NCBI RefSeq assembly: GCF_003286075.1
Contig: NZ_QLUV01000002.1
Location: 124,001-188,000, forward strand
From: Paracoccus endophyticus
GTDB taxonomy: Bacteria; Pseudomonadota; Alphaproteobacteria; Rhodobacterales; Rhodobacteraceae
Length of the DNA stretch: 64,000 bases
Direction of reading: 5' to 3'
In this document: piece by piece, positions 36,783 through 45,775 of the stretch
Numbering within the stretch: position 1 is the first letter of the stretch
Layout: every line of letters starts with the position of its first letter
Notes under the pieces: model-generated
What the model was told of the DNA's origin: nothing
The model's database searches: none
The model's input: only the letters and a program-made list of their open reading frames with translations
Position numbers and translations under genes: made by a program

Positions 36783-37895
36783 GTGCAGATCGGTTGTCCC
36801 ACAGAGATCAAGCCGCAGGAATTCCGCGTGGGCCTTGCCCCCGATGCCGCGCGCGAACTGGTCGGCAGGGGCCATGGCGTGCTGGTCCAGTCCGGGGCGG
36901 GGCTGGGGTCGGGATTCGCCGACGACGCCTATGCCGCGGCAGGGGCGCGGATCGTGCCGGATGCGGACGGGGTGTTCGCGCAGGCGGACATGATCGTCAA
37001 GGTCAAGGAACCCCAGGCAGCCGAGCGTGCGATGCTGCGCAAGGGGCAGGTGCTGTTCACCTATCTGCACCTTGCCCCCGATCCCGACCAGACGCGCGAG
37101 TTGCTGGCCTCGGGCGCGACCGCCATCGCCTATGAGACGGTGACGGACGCGCGCGGCGGGCTGCCGCTGCTGGCGCCGATGTCCGAGGTCGCGGGACGGC
37201 TGGCCCCGCAGGTGGGCGCATGGACCCTGCAAAAGGCCAACGGCGGGCGCGGCGTGCTGCTGGGCGGCGTGCCGGGCGTGCGGCCCGCGCGCGTGGTCAT
37301 CATCGGCGGTGGCGTGGTGGGCACGGCGGCGGCCCGCGTCGCGGTCGGCATGGGGGCGAACGTCACCGTGCTGGACCGCAACGTGGCGCGGCTGAGCTAT
37401 CTCGACGACATCTTCATGGGCAAGCTGACGACCCAGTATTCCAGCGCGGGCGCCATCGCCGACCTGCTGCCCACCGCCGACATGGTGATCGGGGCGGTGC
37501 TGATCCCGGGTGCGGCCGCGCCCCGGCTGGTGTCGCGCGCGCAGCTTTCGACGATGCTGCCGGGCGCGGCGCTGGTCGATGTGGCGATCGACCAGGGCGG
37601 CTGCTTCGAAACCTCGCGCCCGACCACCCACCAGGACCCCATCTACGAGGTGGACGGCGTCATGCACTATTGCGTGGCCAACATGCCCGGCGCGGTGGCG
37701 CGGACCGCGACGCAGGCGCTGGGGAACGCCACGCTGCCCTTCGTGCTGGCGCTGGCGGGCGGCTGGCGCGAGGCGATGGCCACGGACCCGCATCTGCGTG
37801 CGGGGCTGGCGGTCCACGCGGGCACGCTGACCTCGCCCCCGGTGGGCGAGGCGCTGGGGATTGCGGCCGTCAGGCCCGAGGACGTGCTGGCGTGA
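36783..37895 (+). CDS. ald: Alanine dehydrogenase
   Basis: A 370-residue NAD-dependent enzyme interconverting L-alanine and pyruvate plus ammonia. The catalytic lysine K75 (VKVKEP) and histidine H96 (YLHLAPD) are at the positions known for the family. The NAD-binding Rossmann glycine motif GGGVVG is at 175-180 with the ribose-binding D198. The start is a GTG preceded by AGGAG at good distance. It is divergent from an Lrp-family regulator. The 3' end lies 3 bases from the remains of a convergent mscL. Confidence 0.95.
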   Translation: MQIGCPTEIKPQEFRVGLAPDAARELVGRGHGVLVQSGAGLGSGFADDAYAAAGARIVPDADGVFAQADMIVKVKEPQAAERAMLRKGQVLFTYLHLAPDPDQTRELLASGATAIAYETVTDARGGLPLLAPMSEVAGRLAPQVGAWTLQKANGGRGVLLGGVPGVRPARVVIIGGGVVGTAAARVAVGMGANVTVLDRNVARLSYLDDIFMGKLTTQYSSAGAIADLLPTADMVIGAVLIPGAAAPRLVSRAQLSTMLPGAALVDVAIDQGGCFETSRPTTHQDPIYEVDGVMHYCVANMPGAVARTATQALGNATLPFVLALAGGWREAMATDPHLRAGLAVHAGTLTSPPVGEALGIAAVRPEDVLA

Positions 37896-37898
37896 CCT

Positions 37899-38209
37899 GC
37901 GGTTCACGCCCCTGACCGGCAGGACCACCGCAAAGGCGATGATGAGGAAGGGGATGACCGCCGTCAGAACGCTGCCCTAGGCAAGGACCGGGGCATCGCG
38001 CGCGGCCTGAACGGCGGGATGGTCGTCGCCGTTCATCGGCCGGCAAGGGGTGGACACATCGGTGCCGCCGGTCGCTGGTTCCGGCGCCGGCTGCATCAGG
38101 TCGTTCCCCATCGAGTGACGATCGCCGTGGAGGCCGCGCCGACAATGAGGCCCACGGCCGTGTCCATGACATTGCCCTTGGCGATGAAATCGCGAAACTC
38201 TCCGATCAT
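37899..38209 (-). pseudogene. mscL: Broken mechanosensitive channel gene mscL
   Basis: Read leftward, this region encodes MscL in pieces. The start is intact: an AGGAG site, then [20 protein letters not shown] and [12 protein letters not shown]. After residue 32 (near 38114) one base is missing, and the channel continues in the next frame as SMGNDLMQP, then GGTDVS and AARDAPVLA. There a TAG (37979-37977) stands where MscL has a Tyr codon. Past it comes GSVLTAVIPFLIIAFAVVL and VRGVNR, the second helix. The usual C-terminal helical tail is missing where ald begins. At least a frameshift, a nonsense change and a truncation are present, so no channel can be made. Confidence 0.88.
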
Positions 38210-38298
38210 GTCTCCTGCCCTCCTCTGCCGCGCCGGTTCGGTCCGGCCCGTTGGAGGGCGACAGTTTTTCCGCCCTTGCGGCAGCCGAAGGAAAGCCC

Positions 38299-39012
38299 AT
38301 GCCCGCCGATCTGTCCTCGTTCCCGATCACCCGCCGCTGGCCCCCGCAGCGCCCGGACGTGATCCAGCTTTACAGCCTGCCCACGCCGAACGGGGTCAAG
38401 GCGTCGATCATGCTCGAGGAATGCGGCCTCGACTATGACGTCCACCGCATCAGCATCGGCGACCCCGAGGATCAGATGACGCCCGAGTTCCTGTCGCTGA
38501 ACCCCAACCACAAGATCCCCGCGATCATCGACCCGAACGGGCCGGACGGGCAGCCGATGGGGCTGTGGGAATCCGGCGCGATCCTGATCTATCTGGCCGA
38601 CAAGACCGGCCGCTTCCTGCCGCCCGACGGGGCCGCGCGCTATCGCACGATCCAGTGGCTGATGTTCCAGATGGGCGGCGTCGGGCCGATGTTCGGCCAG
38701 ATCGGCTTTTTTCACCGCTACAAGGGCCGCGAGATCGAGGACAAGCGCCCGCTGACCCGTTACGTCAACGAGGCGAGGCGCCTGCTGGGCGTGATCGACC
38801 GCCAGCTGGACGGGCAGGACTGGATCGCGGGCGAGTATTCCATCGCCGACATCGCCATCGGACCCTGGGTGCGCAACCTGCGGACCGGGTACGAGGCCCA
38901 CGACATGGTGGGCCTGGACGATTTCCGCAACATCGCCCGATGGCTCGATGCCTTCATGGCGCGGCCCGCGGTCGCACGGGGGCTGACGATCCCGGCCGCG
39001 CCCGACGCCTAG
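38299..39012 (+). CDS. Glutathione S-transferase (YghU/YfcG-like)
   Basis: A 237-residue cytosolic GST. The thioredoxin-like N-terminal domain includes [20 protein letters not shown], then NHKIPAIID with the conserved cis-proline, and [13 protein letters not shown], the gamma-glutamyl binding Glu-Ser pair. The all-helical C-terminal domain has [16 protein letters not shown] and [10 protein letters not shown] segments. The TPNGVK motif and overall layout match the disulfide-bond oxidoreductase type (YfcG/YghU). ATG at 38299 with AAGGAA upstream is chosen. The stop overlaps the convergent GMC oxidoreductase stop by 4 bases. Confidence 0.9.
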   Translation: MPADLSSFPITRRWPPQRPDVIQLYSLPTPNGVKASIMLEECGLDYDVHRISIGDPEDQMTPEFLSLNPNHKIPAIIDPNGPDGQPMGLWESGAILIYLADKTGRFLPPDGAARYRTIQWLMFQMGGVGPMFGQIGFFHRYKGREIEDKRPLTRYVNEARRLLGVIDRQLDGQDWIAGEYSIADIAIGPWVRNLRTGYEAHDMVGLDDFRNIARWLDAFMARPAVARGLTIPAAPDA

Positions 39013-40604
39013 GCCCGGCCGCGGATCAGGTCGGCGGCGCGTTCGGCGATCATGATCGTGGGCGCATTGGTGTTGCCGCCGATCAGCCGCGGCATCACCG
39101 AGGCGTCCACCACCCGCAGCCCGCCCACCCCGCGCACCCGCAGCTGCGGGTCGGTGACGGCCAGATCGTCCTGTCCCATCCGGCAGGTGCCGACCGGGTG
39201 ATAGATCGTGTCCGCCCGCGCCCGGATGTCGGCCAGGATGGCCGCGTCGCTGCCGTCATGGGGCCACAGGGGCCTGCCCCGCCACGGGTCCAGCGGCGGC
39301 TGGGCCAGGATGTCCGCCAGCACCCGCACCGCCCGGACCATCGCCGCGGCATCGCGCGGATCGGACAGGAAACCGGGGTCGATCAGCGGCGCGCGTGCAG
39401 GGTCCACCGAGGCCAGCCGCACCGTCCCCCGGCTGTCCGGCCGCAGCAGGCAGACATGGGCCGACCAGCCATCCGCCAGATGCATCCGGCGCATGTGCCG
39501 ATCGACGATGCCGATGACGAAATGGATTTGCAGGTCGGGGACGGTCAGGTCCGGGCGGGACCTCAGGAAGGCCGCGCCCTCGGCATAGGGGGTGGACCAC
39601 AGCCCGCCCCGGTCCCGCCGCCAGCCGCGCCCGGCCAGCGCCAGCCGCAGCAGCGCCCGCGGGTTCAGCCCGATCACGTCGCGGCGCGGCGACCGGAAGC
39701 CCAGCACATGGTCCAGGTGGTCCTGCAGGTTGGCCCCCACGCCCGGCAGGTCGCACCGGACCGCGATGCCGTGGGCGCGCAGGTGATCGGCCGGGCCGAT
39801 CCCCGACAGCATCAGCAGATGCGGCGAGCCGAAGGCGCCTGCCGACAGGATGACCTCGCGCGTGGCCTCGATCCGGCGGCCGCACCGGGTGACGACCGCG
39901 GCGGCGCGGCCGTCTTCCACGATGATCCGGTCCACCGGGGTGCGCGTCAGCACGGTCAGGTTCGGACGGTGGCGGACCGGGAACAGATAGGCCGCCGCGG
40001 CCGAGCAACGTTCGCCCCGGCGCGGGCCGGAATGAAACTGCGTGACCTGATACAGGCCCGCGCCCTCCTGCACGGGTCCGTTGATGTCGTCGTTGCGGGG
40101 GTGGCCCGCGGCCGCGCAGGCCTCGACGAAGGCCAGCGAGATCGCGGCGGGCGCGCGCTGGTCGGACACGTGCAACGGCCCGTCCGCGCCATGCAGGGCA
40201 CTGGCCCCGCGCCCGTTCGATTCGGCCCGCAGGAAATACGGCAGGACCGAATGCCAGTCCCAGCCCTCGGCCCCCAGATCCGCCCATTCGTCATAGTCGC
40301 GGGGCACCCCCCGCACATACAGCATGGCATTGATCGCCGATGACCCGCCCAGGCACCGCCCGCGCGGCTGGAACCCGCGCCGACCGCCCAGGCCCGGCTG
40401 CGGGGTCGTGTGGAACGCCCAGTTGTTGATCCGCGGCAGTCCCGACACCATCCCCGCCGTCCCGCCGGGGATGCGGACCAGCGGGCCGTCGCCGCCGCCG
40501 CCCGCCTCGATCAGGCAGACGGAGGTGCCCGCGTCCTCGGACAGTCGGGCGGCCAGGACGCAGCCGGCCGAGCCGCCGCCGACGATGACATGATCGAACC
40601 TCAT
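39009..40604 (-). CDS. GMC family FAD-dependent oxidoreductase
   Basis: A 531-residue flavoprotein of the glucose-methanol-choline group. The FAD Rossmann motif VGGGSAGCVLAARL is at residues 8-21, the GMC signature GRCLGGSSAINAMLYVRG near 82-99, and the active-site His in YHPVGTCRMG near 473, with the second catalytic position in GNTNAPTIM. It resembles choline dehydrogenase and alcohol dehydrogenases of this family, but no betaine genes are near and the substrate cannot be assigned. Transcribed convergently to the GST gene and away from pheT's end. Confidence 0.9.
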   Translation of the reverse strand: MRFDHVIVGGGSAGCVLAARLSEDAGTSVCLIEAGGGGDGPLVRIPGGTAGMVSGLPRINNWAFHTTPQPGLGGRRGFQPRGRCLGGSSAINAMLYVRGVPRDYDEWADLGAEGWDWHSVLPYFLRAESNGRGASALHGADGPLHVSDQRAPAAISLAFVEACAAAGHPRNDDINGPVQEGAGLYQVTQFHSGPRRGERCSAAAAYLFPVRHRPNLTVLTRTPVDRIIVEDGRAAAVVTRCGRRIEATREVILSAGAFGSPHLLMLSGIGPADHLRAHGIAVRCDLPGVGANLQDHLDHVLGFRSPRRDVIGLNPRALLRLALAGRGWRRDRGGLWSTPYAEGAAFLRSRPDLTVPDLQIHFVIGIVDRHMRRMHLADGWSAHVCLLRPDSRGTVRLASVDPARAPLIDPGFLSDPRDAAAMVRAVRVLADILAQPPLDPWRGRPLWPHDGSDAAILADIRARADTIYHPVGTCRMGQDDLAVTDPQLRVRGVGGLRVVDASVMPRLIGGNTNAPTIMIAERAADLIRGRA

Positions 40605-40647
40605 GCCCGGCAGGCTAGCACCGCGCCGTCACGACGCCAGCCTGACG

Positions 40648-43053
40648 TCAGGTCCGCAGGGTGCCGCCCGTGGCCTTGGCGACCTTGTCCACGATCTTCG
40701 CGGCGACCGCCTCGATGTCCTTGTCGGTCAGGGTCTTGTCGCGCGGTTGCAGGCGCGCGGTGATCGCCACCGATTTCTTGCCCGGTCCCATCTGCGCCTG
40801 CGCCTTCTCGCCCGTGAACTGGTCGAAGACGCGGACGCTTTCGATCAACGCCTTGTCGGCCCCCTGCGCCGCGTTGACGATCGCCAGCGCCTCGACCCGC
40901 TCGTCCACCACGAAGGCAAAGTCGCGGTCCACCGCCTGCAGGTCGCTGATCGCCAGCGCCGGGCGGGTGGGCGTCCGGACCTTGGGCAGCGGCACCTTGG
41001 CCAGATGTACGGTGAAGGCCACCGCCGGCCCCTTGACGTCCAGCGCCCGCAGGACGCGCGGATGCACCTCGCCGAAGGTGGCCAGCCGGTTCGGGCCCAG
41101 CGCGATGTTGCCTGCGCGCCCCGGATGCCACCAGCCGTCCAGCTTGCGGTCGATCTGGGCGCGGGCGGGGGCGCCCGCGGCCGACAGGATCGCCTCGGCG
41201 TCCGCGCGGGCGTCAAAGATGTCCACGGTGCGGCGAGAGCCATGCGGATCGCGCGCGGCAAAGGCCCCGACCAGCAGGCCGGACAGTTGCACCGCCTGTT
41301 CGCCCGGCTCGCCGCCGGCAAAGACCGGGCCCACCTCGAACAGCGCCAGATCGGCAAAGCCGCGCGCCTGGTTGCGGGCCGCCGCCGCCAGCAGGCCGGG
41401 CAGCAGGTCGGGGCGCAGATGGGTCATCTCGGACGAGATCGGGTTCTCGATCCGCACCGCGTCCGAGCCGCCGCCGAACAGCGCGGCCGAGGACTGGTCG
41501 ATGAAGCTGTAGGTCACGCACTCGTTGTAGCCCAGGGCGGCCGCCGTCCGCCGCGCGGCGGATTCGCGGCGCTGCAGGGGGGTCAGGACCGGCTGCGGCA
41601 CGCCCGCGCGCGGGCGCGGCAGGGGCTGGCCCTGCAGGCGCGACAGGCTGGCGATGCGGGCGATTTCCTCGACCAGATCGGCCTCGCCCTGCACGTCGGG
41701 GCGCCAGCTGGGCACATGGGCCATGTCGTCCTCCAGCCGGAACCCCAGCGCCTGAAGCGTGGCGCGCTGCTGCGCCTCGGGGATGTCCATGCCCACAAGG
41801 CTGGCCGTCCGCGCGGGGTCCAGCCGATAGGCGCGCCCGGTGTCCGGCACGGCGCCCGCCTCGACCACGCGGCTGGCCTCGCCCCCGCACAGGTCCAGGA
41901 TCATCCGGGTGGCAAGCTCCAGCCCCGGCCGGGTGAAGGCCGGGTCCACGCCGCGCTCGAACCGATAGCGCGCATCGCTGCTGATCCGCAGCGCGCGGCC
42001 CGTGGCGGCGATGCCGATGGGCTGCCACCAGGCGCTTTCCAGGAACACGTCGGTCGTCTCGGCGGTGACGCCTGACGCCTCGCCCCCCATGATCCCGGCA
42101 AGGCTTTCGGGGCCGCGGGCGTCGGCGATCACCAGGTCGCCGGGCCGCAGGTCATACGCCTTGCCGTCCAGCGCCAGCAGGGTTTCGCCGGGTTGCGCGC
42201 CGCGCACGACCAGATCGCCCGACACCTTGCCCGCATCGAACACATGCAGCGGACGGTTCAGGTCAAAGGTGAACAGGTTGGTGATGTCCACCAGGGCCGA
42301 GATCGGCCGCAGCCCGATCGCCCGCAGCCGCCGTTGCAGCCAGTCGGGGCTGGGGCCGTTCGTCACCCCCCGGATCAGCCGGCCGGTGAAATGCGGGGCC
42401 CGCGCCGCCGCCTGCGCCGCGATGGTCACGCCGATGGGGCTGTCGAACCCGCCGGGCACCGGGGCCACGATCAGCGGCTTCAGCACCCCCAAGCCCCGCG
42501 CCGCCAGATCGCGCGCGATGCCGCGCACGCCCAGCGCATCGGGGCGATTTGGTGTGATCTTGATCTCGATCACCGGGTCGATCCTGTCGGGCGCATTGTC
42601 CGCCAGCCAGTCCACAAAGCGCTGCCCGACCGTCCCCGAGGGCAGCTCGATGATGCCGTCATGCTCCTCGGACAGCTCCAGCTCGCGCTCGGACGCCATC
42701 ATGCCGTGCGATTCGACGCCGCGGATCTTGCCCACGCCCAGGGTCGTGTCGATGCCGGGGACGTAGTCGCCGGGCTTGGCCAGAACGACCGTGATCCCCG
42801 CCCGCGCGTTGGGCGCCCCGCAGACGATCTGCTTTTCGCCCTGGTCGGTCAGCACGCGGCAGACCCGCAGCCGGTCGGCATCGGGGTGCTGCTCGGCGTG
42901 TTCGATCCGCGCCAGGGTGAAGGGCGCCAGCTTCGCCGCGGGGTCGGCGACCTCCTCGACCTCGAGGCCCAGGTCGGTCAGCGCCTCGGTGATCTCGGCC
43001 AGCGTCGCCGTGGTGTCGAGATGGTCACGAAGCCAGGAAAGGGTGAATTTCAT
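40648..43053 (-). CDS. pheT: Phenylalanyl-tRNA synthetase beta subunit
   Basis: An 801-residue subunit of the (alpha-beta)2 enzyme charging tRNA-Phe. It begins MKFTLSWLRDHLDT. The EMAP/OB tRNA-binding-like domain with HPDADRLRV (about 56-64) follows, then B3/B4 editing domain segments, the catalytic-like B6-B7 region, and the C-terminal ferredoxin-fold anticodon-binding domain. Length is complete, so this is the working copy. It is not adjacent to pheS: an alanine symporter, a decayed pheT 5' copy and a foreign gene intervene. It probably has its own promoter in the 123 bases upstream or depends on read-through past a hairpin. Confidence 0.96.
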   Translation of the reverse strand: MKFTLSWLRDHLDTTATLAEITEALTDLGLEVEEVADPAAKLAPFTLARIEHAEQHPDADRLRVCRVLTDQGEKQIVCGAPNARAGITVVLAKPGDYVPGIDTTLGVGKIRGVESHGMMASERELELSEEHDGIIELPSGTVGQRFVDWLADNAPDRIDPVIEIKITPNRPDALGVRGIARDLAARGLGVLKPLIVAPVPGGFDSPIGVTIAAQAAARAPHFTGRLIRGVTNGPSPDWLQRRLRAIGLRPISALVDITNLFTFDLNRPLHVFDAGKVSGDLVVRGAQPGETLLALDGKAYDLRPGDLVIADARGPESLAGIMGGEASGVTAETTDVFLESAWWQPIGIAATGRALRISSDARYRFERGVDPAFTRPGLELATRMILDLCGGEASRVVEAGAVPDTGRAYRLDPARTASLVGMDIPEAQQRATLQALGFRLEDDMAHVPSWRPDVQGEADLVEEIARIASLSRLQGQPLPRPRAGVPQPVLTPLQRRESAARRTAAALGYNECVTYSFIDQSSAALFGGGSDAVRIENPISSEMTHLRPDLLPGLLAAAARNQARGFADLALFEVGPVFAGGEPGEQAVQLSGLLVGAFAARDPHGSRRTVDIFDARADAEAILSAAGAPARAQIDRKLDGWWHPGRAGNIALGPNRLATFGEVHPRVLRALDVKGPAVAFTVHLAKVPLPKVRTPTRPALAISDLQAVDRDFAFVVDERVEALAIVNAAQGADKALIESVRVFDQFTGEKAQAQMGPGKKSVAITARLQPRDKTLTDKDIEAVAAKIVDKVAKATGGTLRT

Positions 43054-43138
43054 CGCAGCGCCTCGGGTTCCGGGTGCCCCGGGCCCTGGGGGCGGGGCGG
43101 CTGTCGCCTTGAACCGTCCCGCGCGCGCGGGGTCAAGC

Positions 43139-43166
43139 CTGCGCGGCCCGCAACGGGGCCGCGCAG
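43139..43166 (-). terminator. Hairpin downstream of the alanine symporter gene
   Basis: Perfect 11-base arms (CTGCGCGGCCC and GGGCCGCGCAG) around a 6-base loop, 10 bases after the symporter stop and before pheT on the same strand. If it terminates transcription, pheT needs its own promoter between 43054 and 43138. Confidence 0.75.
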
Positions 43167-43176
43167 TGGAATCGCG

Positions 43177-44547
43177 TCAGCGCGGGGCGTCCGGCACGTG
43201 ATGGCCGCCCTGCGCCAGGTATTCGTTTGTCAGCTTGATGATGACCGGCGACAGCAGCAGCAGCGAGATCAGGTTCGGGATCGCCATCATCGCGTTCAGC
43301 GTGTCCGCGATCAGCCAGGCGAAATCCAGCGACACCACCGTGCCCAGGAACACCGCCGCCACCCACAAGAGGCGGAACGGCGTCTCGACCACCGAGCCGG
43401 CCAGGAACTCCCAGCATTTCTCGGCGTAGAAGGCCCAGCCGAGGATGGTGGTGAAGGCAAAGACCGCCAGCAGGATCGCCAGGATCTCCTCGCCCACGCC
43501 CGGCATCGCCTGCTCGAACGCCGAGGCCGACAGCACCGCGCCGGTCGCGCCCGAGGTCCAGACGCCCGTCACCATGATCGCCAGCGCGGTCATCGTGCAG
43601 ATGACGATGGTGTCGATGAAGGTGCCCATCATCCCGATCATCCCGGAATAGACCGGGTCGCGGGTGGCCCCCGCCGCCTGGGCGATCCCCGCGGTGCCCA
43701 GGCCCGCCTCGTTCGAGAAGATGCCGCGGGCGACGCCGCGCTGGATGCCGGCCAGCACGCTGGCCCCGATGAACCCGCCGGTCGCCGCCGTGGGGGTAAA
43801 GGCCGAGGTGATGATGGTCATGAAGGCCGCGGGCACCGCCTGGATGTTGACCGCCAGCACCACCAGCACCGCCAGGATATAGCCGACCGCCATCGCCGGG
43901 ACGAGCCGTTCGGCCACCGCGCCGATGCGGCGGATGCCGCCCAGAACGACCGCCGCGGTCAGCACCGTCAGCACCACGCCGGTGATCCAGCTGGGCAGGC
44001 CGAAGGCGTTGCCCATCGCCTCGGCGATGCTGTTGGACTGCACCATGTTGCCGATGCCAAAGCCCGCCAGCCCGCCGAACAGCGCGAACGCCGTGCCGAG
44101 CCAGCCCCAGCGCCGCCCGAGGCCGTTCTTGATCGCATACATCGGGCCGCCCGCGTGTTCGCCCTGGTCGTCAAGCTGGCGGTATTGCACGGCGACCACG
44201 ACCTCGGCGTATTTCGTGGCCATGCCGACGAATGCCGTCATCCACATCCAGAACACCGCGCCGGGGCCACCCAGCGCGATGGCGGTGGCGACGCCGGCGA
44301 TGTTGCCGGTGCCCACGGTCGCCGACAGCGCCGTCATCAGCGCGGCATAGGGCGAGATCTCGCCGTCCGCCTCGCTGTCGGGCCGGCGGCTTTGCCAGAC
44401 CATGCGGAAGCCGTAGCCGATCTTGCGCAGCGGCATGAAGCGCAGCCGGATCTGCAGGTAAAGCCCGGTGCCGAGGATCAGCACGATCATCGGCACGCCC
44501 CAGACGATGCCGTTGAGCCATGTGAAAAAGTCGTGGATGCCGCCCAT
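43177..44547 (-). CDS. Sodium:alanine symporter (AGCS family)
   Basis: A 456-residue amino acid carrier with about eleven hydrophobic helices. Family signatures are LSATVGTGNIAGVATAIALGG (about residues 74-94, given here in parts), WMWMTAFVGMATKYAEV, and GIFSNEAGLGTAGIAQAAG near 293. It imports alanine or glycine with Na+. The ATG is chosen with GGGGGGACAGG directly upstream. It lies between pheT and the decayed pheT copy on the same strand; its base composition is like that of the host genome. Confidence 0.92.
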   Translation of the reverse strand: MGGIHDFFTWLNGIVWGVPMIVLILGTGLYLQIRLRFMPLRKIGYGFRMVWQSRRPDSEADGEISPYAALMTALSATVGTGNIAGVATAIALGGPGAVFWMWMTAFVGMATKYAEVVVAVQYRQLDDQGEHAGGPMYAIKNGLGRRWGWLGTAFALFGGLAGFGIGNMVQSNSIAEAMGNAFGLPSWITGVVLTVLTAAVVLGGIRRIGAVAERLVPAMAVGYILAVLVVLAVNIQAVPAAFMTIITSAFTPTAATGGFIGASVLAGIQRGVARGIFSNEAGLGTAGIAQAAGATRDPVYSGMIGMMGTFIDTIVICTMTALAIMVTGVWTSGATGAVLSASAFEQAMPGVGEEILAILLAVFAFTTILGWAFYAEKCWEFLAGSVVETPFRLLWVAAVFLGTVVSLDFAWLIADTLNAMMAIPNLISLLLLSPVIIKLTNEYLAQGGHHVPDAPR

Positions 44548-44737
44548 CCTGTCCCCCCTCTGCGTGATTGGCGGGCAGGTTGCCTTGGCAACGGTCACGA
44601 TGTCGAGAGGGAAGGGCGATCTGCCATGCCGACGCGACGGATCGCCAGCGGGCGGGGGTGGGCAGGGTGTCAGGAGAGGGTCGGTCCCGCGTCTGTGGGG
44701 CGCGGAACGTGGCGGGATTCTCGTTCCTGCGGGCCTC

Positions 44738-44929
44738 CACTCGCAGCCGACAGGTCTCGGGATGCGGCTAGCTCTGCGCGATCCGCGCGAGGGTGAAGGA
44801 GGAAAGCCCCGCGGCAAGATCGACGACCTCCTCAATCTCGAGCCCGAGGTCGGTCAGCGCGTCGGTGATCTCGGTCAGGGTCGCCGTGGTGTCGAGATGG
44901 CGACGGAGCCAGGAGAGGGTGAGTTTCAT
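44738..44929 (-). pseudogene. pheT: Decayed 5' fragment of a second pheT
   Basis: Read leftward, this begins MKLTLSWLRRHLDTTATL and matches the N-terminus of the intact PheT at 40 of the first 53 residues. A TAG (44770-44768) then stands where PheT has Glu. Similarity continues past the stop (HPET-CRLRV against HPDADRLRV) to about 44738 and is then lost. It is in the same orientation as the true pheT, 1.9 kb away, and starts 18 bases after the stop of the foreign gene. The divergence between copies suggests either an old duplication or DNA from a related species. Confidence 0.9.
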
Positions 44930-44947
44930 GTGGCAGTGTCCGTAGAG

Positions 44948-45775
44948 TCATGGACCAGTCAGCAGAGCAATAACTGGGCGGGCAGTCGTGATCGCCAGAG
45001 TCGTCGCTCCATATACCTTGAGCAGCCAGTCTGAAATTTCCCATAGTTCTTTGGCAGACCGCAGCTTCGCATATACGTCCTTTATCACAGTTTCTGTCTT
45101 ATTCAGCACCGCCTCTGCGTCAGGATTATTCTTAAGATCAGGAAAGTTTCGCTCTAGCGCCATGTAGGCCGCAACGGTATCTTGCAAAGATTGAAGCGTA
45201 TATCGATGACCAAAAAAGGGAAACATTGACAATCTAAATTCAAGTGACGCCAACCCAGTAAGTAGGGCCTCTCTTAAGAAATCTTGCTCTGAAAGTTGCC
45301 GCTCCTTCAGCCAAGACGAAAGCTGCGCAACCATGTCGATCAGCTCGATTCGTTCATCGTCTGAGATTCTTCGATATGAAAAAACCTGACGAAGTGGCGG
45401 GGATAGTCCTCGAAGGAGGGCGATATTTGTCTGTGATATCTGGTTCAGGCCAAAATTTACCCAAGGATGCGCGAATCCAGAATGACTAAACGCAAGTTGG
45501 ATCTCGTCAATTGCCGCCAGCAGGTCGCTTTGGTGATCGTCATCTATCTGCACCAGTCGAACCAGAGATCGCAGCTCATCAATGCGCTCAATTATAGCAG
45601 TAAGTATCCGATAGAAATCAGGAGTCCAAGGCTCAACGTCGAAGTGTTGTCCTAGGAACTCTCCCCCGGGGAGATGTGTCTCGCCTTGCCGCAATCCATT
45701 TAAAAGTTGGACTATCTCCCGTGCAGGATCAGTAAGTTTGACTTCACTATCAGCCGATGCATGTACCTCAGCCAT
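44948..45775 (-). CDS. Low-GC protein of unknown function inserted after pheS
   Basis: A 275-residue protein I do not recognise. It is rich in Leu, Ile, Glu and Asp and looks mostly helical. A hydrophobic segment at the C-terminus (about residues 250-272, WLLKVYGATTLAITTARPVIALL) could be a membrane anchor; there is no signal peptide. Base composition is strikingly AT-rich compared with every neighbour, with many A/T-ending codons, pointing to horizontal transfer. The ATG directly abuts the pheS TAA with no gap, so it is expressed as part of the pheS transcript. The pheT fragment follows 18 bases after its stop. The setting is like that of accessory or defence cargo, but nothing in the protein proves it. 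Confidence 0.85.
   Translation of the reverse strand: MAEVHASADSEVKLTDPAREIVQLLNGLRQGETHLPGGEFLGQHFDVEPWTPDFYRILTAIIERIDELRSLVRLVQIDDDHQSDLLAAIDEIQLAFSHSGFAHPWVNFGLNQISQTNIALLRGLSPPLRQVFSYRRISDDERIELIDMVAQLSSWLKERQLSEQDFLREALLTGLASLEFRLSMFPFFGHRYTLQSLQDTVAAYMALERNFPDLKNNPDAEAVLNKTETVIKDVYAKLRSAKELWEISDWLLKVYGATTLAITTARPVIALLTGP

Noticed and set aside
37977..38330. 117-codon frame on the - strand
   Set aside because: Its second half is the shifted reading frame of the broken mscL; its first half has no protein character.
44579..44592. Inverted repeat GTTGCC-TT-GGCAAC upstream of the alanine symporter
   Set aside because: A perfect short palindrome that could be an operator, but without a linked regulator or a second copy I cannot assign it.
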